From positions 129,547 through 193,546 of the forward strand of contig RHGE01000001.1 of NCBI GenBank assembly GCA_004296775.1: DNA of 64,000 nucleotides, read 5' to 3'. This document shows positions 35,359-44,183 of the stretch, one piece after another. Position numbers and translations under genes: made by a program. Source of the stretch: Marinilabiliaceae bacterium JC017 (GTDB lineage: Bacteria > Bacteroidota > Bacteroidia > Bacteroidales > Marinilabiliaceae). The notes beneath the pieces are model-generated. The model saw only the letters and a program-made list of their open reading frames with translations. It was not told the origin of the DNA and made no database searches. The stretch's first letter is position 1. Every line of letters begins with the position of its first letter.

Positions 35359-35993
35359 TCAATACATTGAAGAATCATGCCTGGCGACATGTAAATTTCC
35401 TTCTTAAAAGCTTTATACTCCTCACTGGCATCAGACTGATGCCACACATAAAAGGCCCATTCATACAAATTTTGACCAAATCCCGCATCAATAGTTAATT
35501 GATCCACATAGTATTCAAGCCTTCTCTTGCCACTTTTGGATAAATATTGCCATCCACGCTTTATCAGCCCAAAGAAATTCTTTGATTGATAATCCCGAAT
35601 GTGCATCAACTCATGAGCAAATAAACCGATGCGAGCTTCTTCCGGAACATCCTGTAGTAAAACACCATCAAAATCTACATCGTTATTCACACATATTACA
35701 TAAGTACGATTTTCAATTTTTCGAAACAAAGAGGTAACGGTAGGTCGCGCCGCCATTGTAGTATTGAGCTTTTTAGTCTTTACTTTAATTCGACACTGAT
35801 GGATATCTTCAAATTCCTTTAGGGCGGTATTGAAATCAGTCAAATAATTTTTCTCAAAATTCGGACAACTTCTAACCCTTCCTATCTTATCAGCACCAGT
35901 TGAATGAGGTGTTTTAGTTCGTTTATTCTTCCCCTTCATTGAAACATTTAGCACAAATGACAATGCTAAGATCAGAATTCCATACCGCTCCAT
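35349..35993 (-). CDS. Predicted secreted or membrane-anchored zinc metallopeptidase (HExxH)
   Basis: 214 residues with a hydrophobic N-terminal segment (residues 4-18) and a basic stretch after it. The motif HELMH (127-131) inside GLFAHELMHIRDYQ is a gluzincin/zincin HExxH; a candidate third ligand is Glu160 or Asp164 in EYYVDQLTIDAG, ~30 residues downstream, as in minigluzincins. No pro-domain is evident and no known family name comes to mind. It is a single-gene unit next to repeat-rich DNA. A structural rather than catalytic role cannot be excluded. Confidence 0.7.
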   Translation of the reverse strand: MERYGILILALSFVLNVSMKGKNKRTKTPHSTGADKIGRVRSCPNFEKNYLTDFNTALKEFEDIHQCRIKVKTKKLNTTMAARPTVTSLFRKIENRTYVICVNNDVDFDGVLLQDVPEEARIGLFAHELMHIRDYQSKNFFGLIKRGWQYLSKSGKRRLEYYVDQLTIDAGFGQNLYEWAFYVWHQSDASEEYKAFKKEIYMSPGMILQCIDQE

Positions 35994-36108
35994 ATCTGCA
36001 ACTTTTTTATTCCTTTAAAGTGCAAAAAGAAGTAAAAGGTTTCGTTATTTCACATTTTTTTAGAAATAGTAGTAACCATTAACAACAACCTGAATTATAA
36101 CGTCTAAA

Positions 36109-36138
36109 AAAAGGCCATACATATAAGTATGGCCTTCG
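36109..36138 (-). terminator. Intrinsic terminator of the ABC exporter gene
   Basis: AAGGCCATAC (36111-36120) pairs perfectly with GTATGGCCTT (36127-36136); on the minus strand seven T follow. Confidence 0.9.
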
Positions 36139-36157
36139 ATAATTATTTTCTAATATT

Positions 36158-37978
36158 TTAATGCAACTGCATGGAGTGCAATTTTTGATAAATCCCTCCT
36201 TTTTCAATTAACTCATCATGTGTGCCGGTTTCAACAATCTCGCCTTCATGGAAAACACAAATCAAATCGGCATTACGAATGGTTGATAAGCGATGGGCGA
36301 TTACCACCGAAGTGCGATTCTGCATCAGATGATCAAGTGCGTCCTGGACCAATCGTTCCGATTCTGTATCCAGAGCCGAAGTAGCCTCATCAAGGATAAG
36401 AATTGGCGGATTTTTCAAAATGGCACGCGCAATACTAAGACGTTGACGCTGTCCCCCAGATAATTTACTTCCCCTATCTCCAATAACGGTCTCATACCCA
36501 TTTTCTGTTGCTGAAATAAAGTCATGTGCATTGGCTACTTTCGCCGCTGTAATGACCTGTTCCATGGTTGTACTCTCTACTCCAAAGGTGATGTTATTGT
36601 AGATCGTATCATTGAAAAGAATAGCTTCCTGATTCACATTTCCCATCAGTTCACGCAAATCAAACACTTTTAAATCACGAATATCAATCCCATCAATAAA
36701 AACACCTCCTTTATTGACATCGTAATACCGGGGCAACAAATCAACAAATGTTGTTTTCCCACTTCCCGATTGCCCAACTAAGGCCACCGTTTTTCCTTGT
36801 GGAATGGTCAGGCTCACATCTTTCAAAACAGGTGTTTCCGTGTAACCAAAGGTTACATTCCGATACTCAATTCCTTTGCCAAGTGTTGCTAAAGATTTAG
36901 GAGAATCTACTTCTTGAATAGTGATATCTGCCAATAGAATTTTATCAATTCGCTCCATGGCTGCCAACCCTTTTTGGATATTGTAAAAAGCATTTGAAAA
37001 TGCTTTGGCCGGATTAATTATTTGATAAAAAATACCCAGGTAAGCTAAGAAAGCAGCGGGAGACAAAGAACCTGTCTCATTTAAAATCAACGTTCCGCCA
37101 AACCACACCACAATAACAACGACTATGGTTCCGAGGAGTTCACTCATTGGGTGAGCCAAATCACGGCGACGCATCAAGCGATTTTGAATAGATCGGTAAT
37201 TATTAATCTCACCATCAAATTTATCACCCATTCTCTTTTCCGCATTGAAGGCTTTAATAATGCGTAATCCTGACAATGTCTCTTCAATCACCCCCAAAAT
37301 ATCACCCATCTTATTTTGCCCTTCCTTCGAAGTTTTTTTCAAAGATTTACCTACCCGACCAATAATAGCACCGGCAAAAGGTAAAACCACAAAAACAAAC
37401 AAGGTCAGCTCATAACTCATGATAAGCATGGTGGTCAGAAAAACAATAATCAACACCGGATTCTTGAGAAACATATCCAATGAAGACATTATAGAACTCT
37501 CTACTTCCTGTACATCACCTGTCGAGCGAGAAATAATATCTCCTTTCCTTTCTTCACTGAAAAAACTCAAAGGTAGGTCAATAATCCTATGGTAAATTTG
37601 CTGACGAATATCCTTAACTACACCATTTCGAATGCCAACACTCGCATAGGATGCAAAATAAGCAAACGCTACCTTTAAAAAAGTCCCTATTATAAGAAAA
37701 ACACCAACAAAAAGAAGAGCCCAGCCAGGACCATAATTCTCTTTTAATAGCGTCATATAGTAATAGAGATTTTGCTTAAGATCACTAAAGCTTAAACTCC
37801 AGGAATGCAATTCATATATCGTATCGTCCTGCAACAATATGATTTCAAGAATAGGAATCATTAAAGCAACAGAAAACACTGCAAACAGAGCTGACAGTAC
37901 ATTAAAGAGGAGATTTAACGCCAAATTTTGCTTGTATGGCGGAATGTATCTTTTAAGTATCTTGAAAAAATCTCTCAT
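36158..37978 (-). CDS. ABC exporter, fused permease and ATPase (MsbA/lipid-exporter type)
   Basis: 606 residues, the length of a homodimeric half-transporter. Residues ~1-340 hold six membrane helices; the ATPase domain follows with Walker A GQSGSGKTT, Q-loop NQEAILF, signature LSGGQRQRLSIARAI, Walker B ILILDEATSALD and H-loop VIAHRLSTI. Sequence style is that of MsbA-type lipid A or lipid/multidrug flippases; substrate cannot be deduced from the sequence. It is transcribed alone, with its own terminator. Confidence 0.93.
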   Translation of the reverse strand: MRDFFKILKRYIPPYKQNLALNLLFNVLSALFAVFSVALMIPILEIILLQDDTIYELHSWSLSFSDLKQNLYYYMTLLKENYGPGWALLFVGVFLIIGTFLKVAFAYFASYASVGIRNGVVKDIRQQIYHRIIDLPLSFFSEERKGDIISRSTGDVQEVESSIMSSLDMFLKNPVLIIVFLTTMLIMSYELTLFVFVVLPFAGAIIGRVGKSLKKTSKEGQNKMGDILGVIEETLSGLRIIKAFNAEKRMGDKFDGEINNYRSIQNRLMRRRDLAHPMSELLGTIVVVIVVWFGGTLILNETGSLSPAAFLAYLGIFYQIINPAKAFSNAFYNIQKGLAAMERIDKILLADITIQEVDSPKSLATLGKGIEYRNVTFGYTETPVLKDVSLTIPQGKTVALVGQSGSGKTTFVDLLPRYYDVNKGGVFIDGIDIRDLKVFDLRELMGNVNQEAILFNDTIYNNITFGVESTTMEQVITAAKVANAHDFISATENGYETVIGDRGSKLSGGQRQRLSIARAILKNPPILILDEATSALDTESERLVQDALDHLMQNRTSVVIAHRLSTIRNADLICVFHEGEIVETGTHDELIEKGGIYQKLHSMQLH

Positions 37979-38116
37979 TAGTTGTTTTTTCGTTTAAATC
38001 GTTTGTTAGAAATAGGAACAATAGCTTTCACCATCATTATCCTAGCTTTCATAACATCCTAATTAATAATCCCATTCAATTACACCAAGATGAAATAGAT
38101 CAGTTATGATGGTCAA

Positions 38117-38157
38117 ATAAAAAATCAGGCTGTAAAAATAGTTTTTCACAGCCCGAT
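38117..38157 (-). terminator. Intrinsic terminator of purB
   Basis: ATCAGGCTGT (38124-38133) pairs with ACAGCCCGAT (38148-38157, one G-U); the minus strand ends in a T-run. Confidence 0.85.
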
Positions 38158-38177
38158 CAGCAAATATTAAATTCTTA

Positions 38178-39533
38178 TTAAATCTTAAAAATGCCGGTAT
38201 ATGATTGCGGCGACAAAGCTTTTAATTCCTCTTTTACTTCATCAGACACATCCAAACGATCAATAAACTCTGACATAGTCTTGGCATTTACCTGAGTATT
38301 AGTTCTGGTCAGATCCTTCAACGCTTCATAAGGATTAGGATACCCTTCCCTACGCAGTATTGTTTGAATTCCTTCCGCAACAACACTCCAATTTGCTTCC
38401 AGATCATTTTGAATGGCCGACTCGTTCAATAACAATTTTCCCAATCCTTTTTGCAAGGATTTTATAGCAATAACTGTGTGAGCGATAGGTACGCCAATAT
38501 TACGCAACACTGTTGAATCAGTTAAATCCCGCTGTAATCGAGAAACAGGCAGCTTAATAGAAAGGTGCTCATAAATAGCATTGGCAATTCCAAGATTTCC
38601 TTCAGCATTTTCAAAGTCAATTGGATTCACCTTATGTGGCATAGCACTAGAACCAACTTCTCCTTTCTTAATTCTTTGCTTAAAATATTCCATCATGATA
38701 TAAGTCCAGAAATCTCGAGACAGATCCAACATGATGGTATTTATACGTTTCAAATTATCAAAAATAGCAGCCAGATTATCGTAATTAGAAATCTGAGTCG
38801 TCAATTGCTCTCTATCCAACTTAAGAACATTGTTCACAAAACTATTTCCAAACTCAGCCCAATCGATTCCAGGATAAGCCACATGATGTGCATTAAAATT
38901 CCCGGTAGCTCCACCAAATTTAGCAGAGCAAGGCACTCCTTTCAATAAAGAAATTTGCTTATTCAAACGTTCAACAAATACCTTCATCTCTTTACCCAAA
39001 CGCGTTGGAGATGCAGGTTGTCCATGGGTTTTTGCCAACATTGGAATATCCTTCCAATCAGAAGCCAAACCATCAAGTTGCTGAATCAGTTCTTCCATCA
39101 GCGGATAATAAATATCATGCACGGCATCCCTTAATGAATATGGGATAGCTGTATTATTAATATCCTGAGATGTCAAACCAAAATGAATAAACTCTTTATA
39201 GCTATCAAGCTTCAGTTCATCAAATTTTTCCTTTATAAAATATTCAACAGCTTTTACATCATGATTAGTCACCGCCTCAATACCTTTCACCTTTTCTGCA
39301 TCTTCCAGCTGAAAGTCTTTATAAATCTTTCGCAAATCTGCATACATAGCTTTGTCAAAATCCTTGAGTTGTGGTAACGGTTGTTCACACAAGGCTATAA
39401 AATACTCAATCTCAACCAGAACACGGTACCGAATAAGTGCATATTCAGAAAAATACAAAGCTAATCCATCTGCTTTGCTACGATATCTACCGTCTACCGG
39501 AGAAATAGCTGTCAATAATTGAATGTCCATCAT
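38178..39533 (-). CDS. purB: Adenylosuccinate lyase
   Basis: Cleaves SAICAR to AICAR and adenylosuccinate to AMP, both with release of fumarate. 451 residues. The fumarase/aspartase superfamily signature GSSAMPHKVNPIDFENAEGN is intact, with SPVDGRY at the N-terminus, THGQPASPTRLGKE with the acid-base His, and HFGLTSQDINNT. The start could be either of two adjacent ATGs (39533 or 39530). A -7 box (39559-39566) sits the right distance upstream. Confidence 0.97.
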   Translation of the reverse strand: MMDIQLLTAISPVDGRYRSKADGLALYFSEYALIRYRVLVEIEYFIALCEQPLPQLKDFDKAMYADLRKIYKDFQLEDAEKVKGIEAVTNHDVKAVEYFIKEKFDELKLDSYKEFIHFGLTSQDINNTAIPYSLRDAVHDIYYPLMEELIQQLDGLASDWKDIPMLAKTHGQPASPTRLGKEMKVFVERLNKQISLLKGVPCSAKFGGATGNFNAHHVAYPGIDWAEFGNSFVNNVLKLDREQLTTQISNYDNLAAIFDNLKRINTIMLDLSRDFWTYIMMEYFKQRIKKGEVGSSAMPHKVNPIDFENAEGNLGIANAIYEHLSIKLPVSRLQRDLTDSTVLRNIGVPIAHTVIAIKSLQKGLGKLLLNESAIQNDLEANWSVVAEGIQTILRREGYPNPYEALKDLTRTNTQVNAKTMSEFIDRLDVSDEVKEELKALSPQSYTGIFKI

Positions 39534-39558
39534 TTAGGTATCTTTGATTTTGGGCTTA

Positions 39559-39566
39559 CAAAAGTA
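39559..39566 (-). promoter_or_regulatory. -7 box TACTTTTG of purB
   Basis: Perfect TAnnTTTG on the minus strand, predicting a ~20-nt leader. The -33 element is weak. Confidence 0.5.
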
Positions 39567-39627
39567 GCAAATTTTAACTGAAAAAGGTTAGTTTTGACCG
39601 CATCGATTTAACCTTTCAAGTATAAGT

Positions 39628-40404
39628 ATGACCTTTAAACATGGTATTAAAACTGGGCTAAAATCCTATTCAAATGCGCTTTCGTTTATTTTCACACAAC
39701 GATTATATTGGTTTTTTATCTTTCCTGTTCTTTTTAATATTATTTTGTTTGCAGCAGGTTATCATACCACTGCATCTCTTAGCGAGGAAGCAATTAACAG
39801 CCTGAATGAATGGATTGGGATGGCCGAATGGAGTTTTTGGGGCGCTAGCTTCATTGCCGATCTAACTAAAGGTCTTATATGGTTTACATTACGACTTTCA
39901 TTTTTTCTCCTATACGCATACATTGGCGGTTACTTAATCCTTATCATTCTATCACCTGTTTTTGCCTATCTATCTGAGATAACTGAAAAAAAACTAACCG
40001 GACAGAACATTCCGTTTAATTTCATACAATTTATAAAAGATATTGGAAGAGGCATCACCCTTGCTCTTCGTAACCTTACCATTGAACTATTGCTTACATT
40101 CTTACTTTTCGTCGCGAGCTTTATTCCGGTTGCTGGTTACTTTACTACTCCAGTATTGTTGATGATTTCCTCTTATTTTTATGGTTTTTCATTTATGGAC
40201 TACAGCATGGAACGTAAACAAATGAAAGTGCATGAAAGCATCAATTTTGTACGTACGCACAGAGGAATGGCAATTGGTAACGGTATAGTTTTTTCACTCA
40301 CTCTAATGATTCCATATATCGGCATAACCTTAGCTGGTTTCCTTTCCATTATCTCGGTAGTAGCAGCTACGTTAGCAATACAACAAATAACGGCTGAAAA
40401 GTGA
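39628..40404 (+). CDS. EI24-domain (CysZ-like) integral membrane protein
   Basis: 258 residues with about five hydrophobic segments, including FFIFPVLFNIILFAAGY, LILIILSPVFAYLSE and a paired set near residues 150-190 and 220-250. ILSPVFAYLSEITEKKLTG and the later FYGFSFMDYSMERKQM are typical of the EI24 family, which includes the sulfate permease CysZ. No sulfur genes are adjacent, so the transported solute is unknown. Divergent from purB. Confidence 0.85.
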   Translation: MTFKHGIKTGLKSYSNALSFIFTQRLYWFFIFPVLFNIILFAAGYHTTASLSEEAINSLNEWIGMAEWSFWGASFIADLTKGLIWFTLRLSFFLLYAYIGGYLILIILSPVFAYLSEITEKKLTGQNIPFNFIQFIKDIGRGITLALRNLTIELLLTFLLFVASFIPVAGYFTTPVLLMISSYFYGFSFMDYSMERKQMKVHESINFVRTHRGMAIGNGIVFSLTLMIPYIGITLAGFLSIISVVAATLAIQQITAEK

Positions 40405-40551
40405 AAATTATAACTTGGCAAATAAGATTAGTACTTTTCAATCATCCAACATTAATCACAAGCAATTAATATAAAAGACTTTGCTCCTATACCCCTTGTT
40501 CCTATTACGGAATTTTAAAATATTAGATCTAAAATAACTGATAAAAATGGG

Positions 40552-40583
40552 TTGTTTTCCTGACATATTTCAGCTTACCTTTG
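40552..40583 (+). promoter_or_regulatory. Promoter of proC
   Basis: TTG (40552-40554), 21-nt spacer, TACCTTTG (40576-40583). Predicted leader is ~70 nt. Confidence 0.6.
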
Positions 40584-40658
40584 ATCCCATCGGGATGTAA
40601 TCTGTTATAGCTTTGCACACGAAAAATTACAACTCAAATCTTATAGAAACCAAAAAAT

Positions 40659-41465
40659 ATGACACCAAAAAGTATTGCGATTCTTGGGGGAGGAAACCTT
40701 GGGTCGTCCATTGCAAAAGGATTGGTAAAGAGCGGTTTTGTTCCCGCAAACGACATTACAGTAACCAATCTTGAATTGTCTTTTATTCAACATCTGAAAG
40801 ATGATGAAGGTATAAATATTACCACAGACAATATTGAGGCAATAAATAATTCAGAAATTGTTATTGTTGCAGTCAAGCCAACGGCAGCCAATGCAATTTT
40901 AAACGAGGTAAAAGATGCCCTTAAGAAGGGTACACATGTATTAATTTCGGTAATCTCCGGATTCAAGCTATCAGAGCTGGAAGCTATCCTGGGAGATATT
41001 CCCGTGATCAGGGCTATGCCAAATACCGCAATAGCAATTCAGGAATCCATGACAGCCGTTTCTTTCAATGAAAAAGGACTGGCATACAAGGACACTGTTA
41101 TAGAGATTTTTGATCAATTGGGAAATACAGTTGTCATTCCAGAATCACAAATGCCTGCTGCTACTGTATTAGGATCATGTGGAATTGCCTTCGCTCTTCG
41201 TTTTATGCGTGCCGCATCCCAGGGTGGTATCGAAATTGGCTTTTCATCAAAATTGTCACTTGAGATTGCTGCACAAATAATGAAAGGCGCTTCTAAGTTG
41301 ATTATTAAAAACGGTACCCACCCCGAACCTGAAATTGATAAGGTAACCACTCCACTTGGAGTAACCATTTCTTCTCTTAACAAAATGGAACATGAAGGCT
41401 TTAGCTCTTCTCTCATTCAAGGTGTGGTAGCGGGTTACACTAAAATATTAGAGACCGAATCATAA
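40659..41465 (+). CDS. proC: Pyrroline-5-carboxylate reductase
   Basis: Last step of proline synthesis: reduces 1-pyrroline-5-carboxylate with NAD(P)H. 268 residues. Rossmann opening IAILGGGNLGSSIAKGL, AVKP loop, IRAMPNTAIAIQESM, and the C-terminal family signature TTPLGVTISSLNKMEHEGF. Single gene with its own promoter and a textbook terminator. Confidence 0.96.
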   Translation: MTPKSIAILGGGNLGSSIAKGLVKSGFVPANDITVTNLELSFIQHLKDDEGINITTDNIEAINNSEIVIVAVKPTAANAILNEVKDALKKGTHVLISVISGFKLSELEAILGDIPVIRAMPNTAIAIQESMTAVSFNEKGLAYKDTVIEIFDQLGNTVVIPESQMPAATVLGSCGIAFALRFMRAASQGGIEIGFSSKLSLEIAAQIMKGASKLIIKNGTHPEPEIDKVTTPLGVTISSLNKMEHEGFSSSLIQGVVAGYTKILETES

Positions 41466-41491
41466 CAAGTAATTACTAATTCTATCATACG

Positions 41492-41522
41492 CGGTAGGCT
41501 TTTCAAGCCTACCGTTTTTTTT
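41492..41522 (+). terminator. Intrinsic terminator of proC
   Basis: CGGTAGGCTT (41492-41501) / AAGCCTACCG (41505-41514), then eight T. Confidence 0.95.
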
Positions 41523-41770
41523 AGCAATTCCTTCTTGAATTTCCAGCCCATACAGAAAAAATATATTTTTGCAATAGCTATAACATACTCCATCAACCAA
41601 TTCTTATTTTCTTAAATTTCACTTCGATCTTACGTTTGATCTATTACCAACCAAAATCCCTCAAACAAATCGATCAAAAGAATATCCGCCACAACACACA
41701 AGTATATAAAACCAATTACATACATTTCGAAAGTTTTCACAAGAGACAACAACTTATTTAATAACTTTTC
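41523..41770. other. AT-rich intergenic region
   Basis: Between the proC terminator and the next promoter box. No gene or repeat copy recognised. Confidence 0.4.
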
Positions 41771-41778
41771 TATTTTTG
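41771..41778 (+). promoter_or_regulatory. -7 box TATTTTTG of the DUF3472 gene
   Basis: Perfect TAnnTTTG about 100 nt before the ATG at 41880. No good -33 element. Confidence 0.4.
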
Positions 41779-41879
41779 TCCACGAAGGTCACAACATCAT
41801 GAAAAATACGATTTAAATCATCTCAGAAATATCTTGATGATTGGGACCACACATCAAACCCCTTTAAGTATAATAATTT

Positions 41880-43217
41880 ATGAAAAAAAAGAGTTTACTC
41901 TTATTCAATGCCATTGCCATATCCTGGCTAGCTGGCTTATCAACATTTACACTTCAAAGTTGTAAGAATTCTCCCAACGAAGAAATGCAACACAAAACAT
42001 TGGAAACAAATATTCCCATTTCTATAGGCGGAAATAGCTGGGTGGTAGATAATACAACTGAAACAGGTCAATTAATTTCCGAAAATGGCTTAACAAATTG
42101 GACAAATTCAACTAGTACGATTCGCACTTTTTTCCATATTGAAAAAACCGGAGACATTAACATTGCCATTCGTACTAAAGTCAGCTCAGGACAATCAAAA
42201 ATTAAAATCACCCTTGGTTCATCATCAAAAGAAGTAACCATTAACAACTCAACTTTTAAAATTATTCCAATAGGGAGATTCAAAATTACACAACCTGGAT
42301 ATCACTATGTGGATCTACAAGGATTGGAAAAATCAGCAACCAATTTCGCTGAAGTATCTGACATTCTTATCGGAGGAAAAGCATCAACCGGCGATGTAAA
42401 TTACGTGAAGGACGAATTTTATTGGGGAAGACGCGGCCCCTCAGTACACCTAAGTTATATAATACCTGATGATATAAAGGAAATTGCATGGTTCTATAAT
42501 GAAGTAAAAGTTCCAAAAGATGAAGATGTTATAGGAACTTATTACATGGCCAACGGTTTTAATGAGGGGTACTTTGGTATGCAAGTTAATTCTCCTACAG
42601 AACGCCGCATTCTTTTCTCAGTCTGGAGCCCTTGCCAAACGGATAATCCAAACGACATTCCTGAAGAAGACCGAATTAAACTCTTAAAAAAAGGAGATCA
42701 GGTACAAACCGGAAAATTTGGGAATGAAGGTTCGGGAGGACAAAGCTATCGCGTTTACAACTGGAAATCTGATATTACCTACAAATTTCTACTAAAAGGC
42801 GAACCTTCTGAAAACAATAGCACAGACTACACAGCCTATTTTTTTAATCCGGATAATCAACAATGGGAACTTATTGCAAGTTTTAGAAGACCCAAAACGA
42901 CCACCTACCTAACTCACCCTTATTCTTTTCTCGAAAACTTCATGACTGAAACAGGACAAACCAGCAGAATGGGATACTATTCAAACCAATGGATTTGTGA
43001 TAAGAATGGCAATTGGCACGAATTAACCAAAGCCAAATTCACGGCTGATGCAACTGCCCGAAAAAAGGCACGTCTCGACTACGCAGGCGGCAGTAAAGGC
43101 AAAAGCTTTTTCCTAAAAAATTGCGGCTTCTTCTCCAATAGAACAACAATTAACCTTCAGTTATCAAGAGAAAAAAACGGCAACAAACCCGCTATTGATT
43201 TCTCTAAGTTGGAGTAA
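41880..43217 (+). CDS. DUF5077/DUF3472 lipoprotein
   Basis: 445 residues. The signal peptide ends in LQSC, a lipobox. Residues ~45-160 form a beta-sandwich of the DUF5077 type; ~160-430 are DUF3472, recognised from SVHLSYIIPDD, YYMANGFNEGYFGMQVNSPT, RRILFSVWSP and GYYSNQWI. Both domains often go together in Bacteroidetes secreted proteins, many near polysaccharide-use genes, but no such genes are present here. Role unknown, probably carbohydrate- or surface-related. Confidence 0.9.
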   Translation: MKKKSLLLFNAIAISWLAGLSTFTLQSCKNSPNEEMQHKTLETNIPISIGGNSWVVDNTTETGQLISENGLTNWTNSTSTIRTFFHIEKTGDINIAIRTKVSSGQSKIKITLGSSSKEVTINNSTFKIIPIGRFKITQPGYHYVDLQGLEKSATNFAEVSDILIGGKASTGDVNYVKDEFYWGRRGPSVHLSYIIPDDIKEIAWFYNEVKVPKDEDVIGTYYMANGFNEGYFGMQVNSPTERRILFSVWSPCQTDNPNDIPEEDRIKLLKKGDQVQTGKFGNEGSGGQSYRVYNWKSDITYKFLLKGEPSENNSTDYTAYFFNPDNQQWELIASFRRPKTTTYLTHPYSFLENFMTETGQTSRMGYYSNQWICDKNGNWHELTKAKFTADATARKKARLDYAGGSKGKSFFLKNCGFFSNRTTINLQLSREKNGNKPAIDFSKLE

Positions 43218-43228
43218 GATAAAACTCT

Positions 43229-43271
43229 AAATAGTCAGCAGTAACTAATAATTACTGCTGACTATTTATTC
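43229..43271 (+). terminator. Long intrinsic terminator of the DUF3472 gene
   Basis: A 16-bp perfect stem: AAATAGTCAGCAGTAA (43229-43244) against TTACTGCTGACTATTT (43252-43267). The T-run is short, so it could also protect the 3' end. Confidence 0.8.
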
Positions 43272-43432
43272 TAATTCAATTCTCATAATTACTTCTTCCC
43301 TTGACTCAACCTGACAAAGTTTTCAAGGACATCGAGAAAGCATTAAAGACAAAAAAAGAAACAACCCAATTGACCAATCAACGATTCATCCATCTATATC
43401 GACTCAAAAAGACATATTAATCTGTTCCTCAA

Positions 43433-43462
43433 TAAAAAAAGGTGAAGCTCTAAAGCCTCACC
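43433..43462 (-). terminator. Orphan minus-strand terminator
   Basis: On the minus strand GGTGAGGCT and AGCTTCACC pair around a four-base loop and eight T follow. No minus-strand gene lies upstream before 44183, where the plus-strand nfeD-like gene begins. Confidence 0.6.
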
Positions 43463-44183
43463 CTCTGCACATCGTTTTAAATTAATCGTCCTACTTATCA
43501 ACTAAACCTATATGCGCATTTTAATAACAATCTTTTGTCGTAAAAATTATCTCTTATTCTTTTTTTATTAGCATTCTCTCCACCACTTTCTTATCCTTAC
43601 TTTTCTATTGTTTAATCCCCTCTCCTCAAAAGCCAATAAAAAATCAACTTTAAAGATGATTTTCGTTATTTTTATTAAATCAAAAGTTAAATGAATAACT
43701 TTTCATCTCTTCTTTAATCCATTTTTTAAACTTTCTTTTTCAAAACTAGACTCATTTAATTCCTATTAAAATGATATGTGTCATGACTTTTTCCATTCAA
43801 TCTAACACCCTTTTAATAAATTTTATTACTCCCCTTAAATACAAAGGGATTCATAGACATCAATAATAAAATTGCGATCACTATTTTTTTCACCATATTG
43901 CTTTTTATCACATTTTTGTTCGCTTTTGTTTATTTTTTAACTTTACTCTTCCTGATAAATAGCAATTTCACAAATAATCTTTCCACCATTCCTTCGCTTC
44001 TTATTCCATCGATTAACATTCACAAATTATTGATTAGTGAAATCCTTTTTCCCCAACACTACTGGCGGGACTAATATTGCGCCATTCCCGATAAAGAGAA
44101 TTCAGGAAATATTCAAATAGAAAAAATAAAATCATCTATTTTTCCTATTTTTAAAAAAACATTAGAATTAAAACTCCTATTGC
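43463..44183. other. Long AT-rich gene-free region with pyrimidine-rich plus strand
   Basis: About 700 bases, very AT-rich, pyrimidine-biased on the plus strand between 43550 and 43950. No convincing frame on either strand. The orphan terminator at its left edge hints at a minus-strand transcript. Confidence 0.4.
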
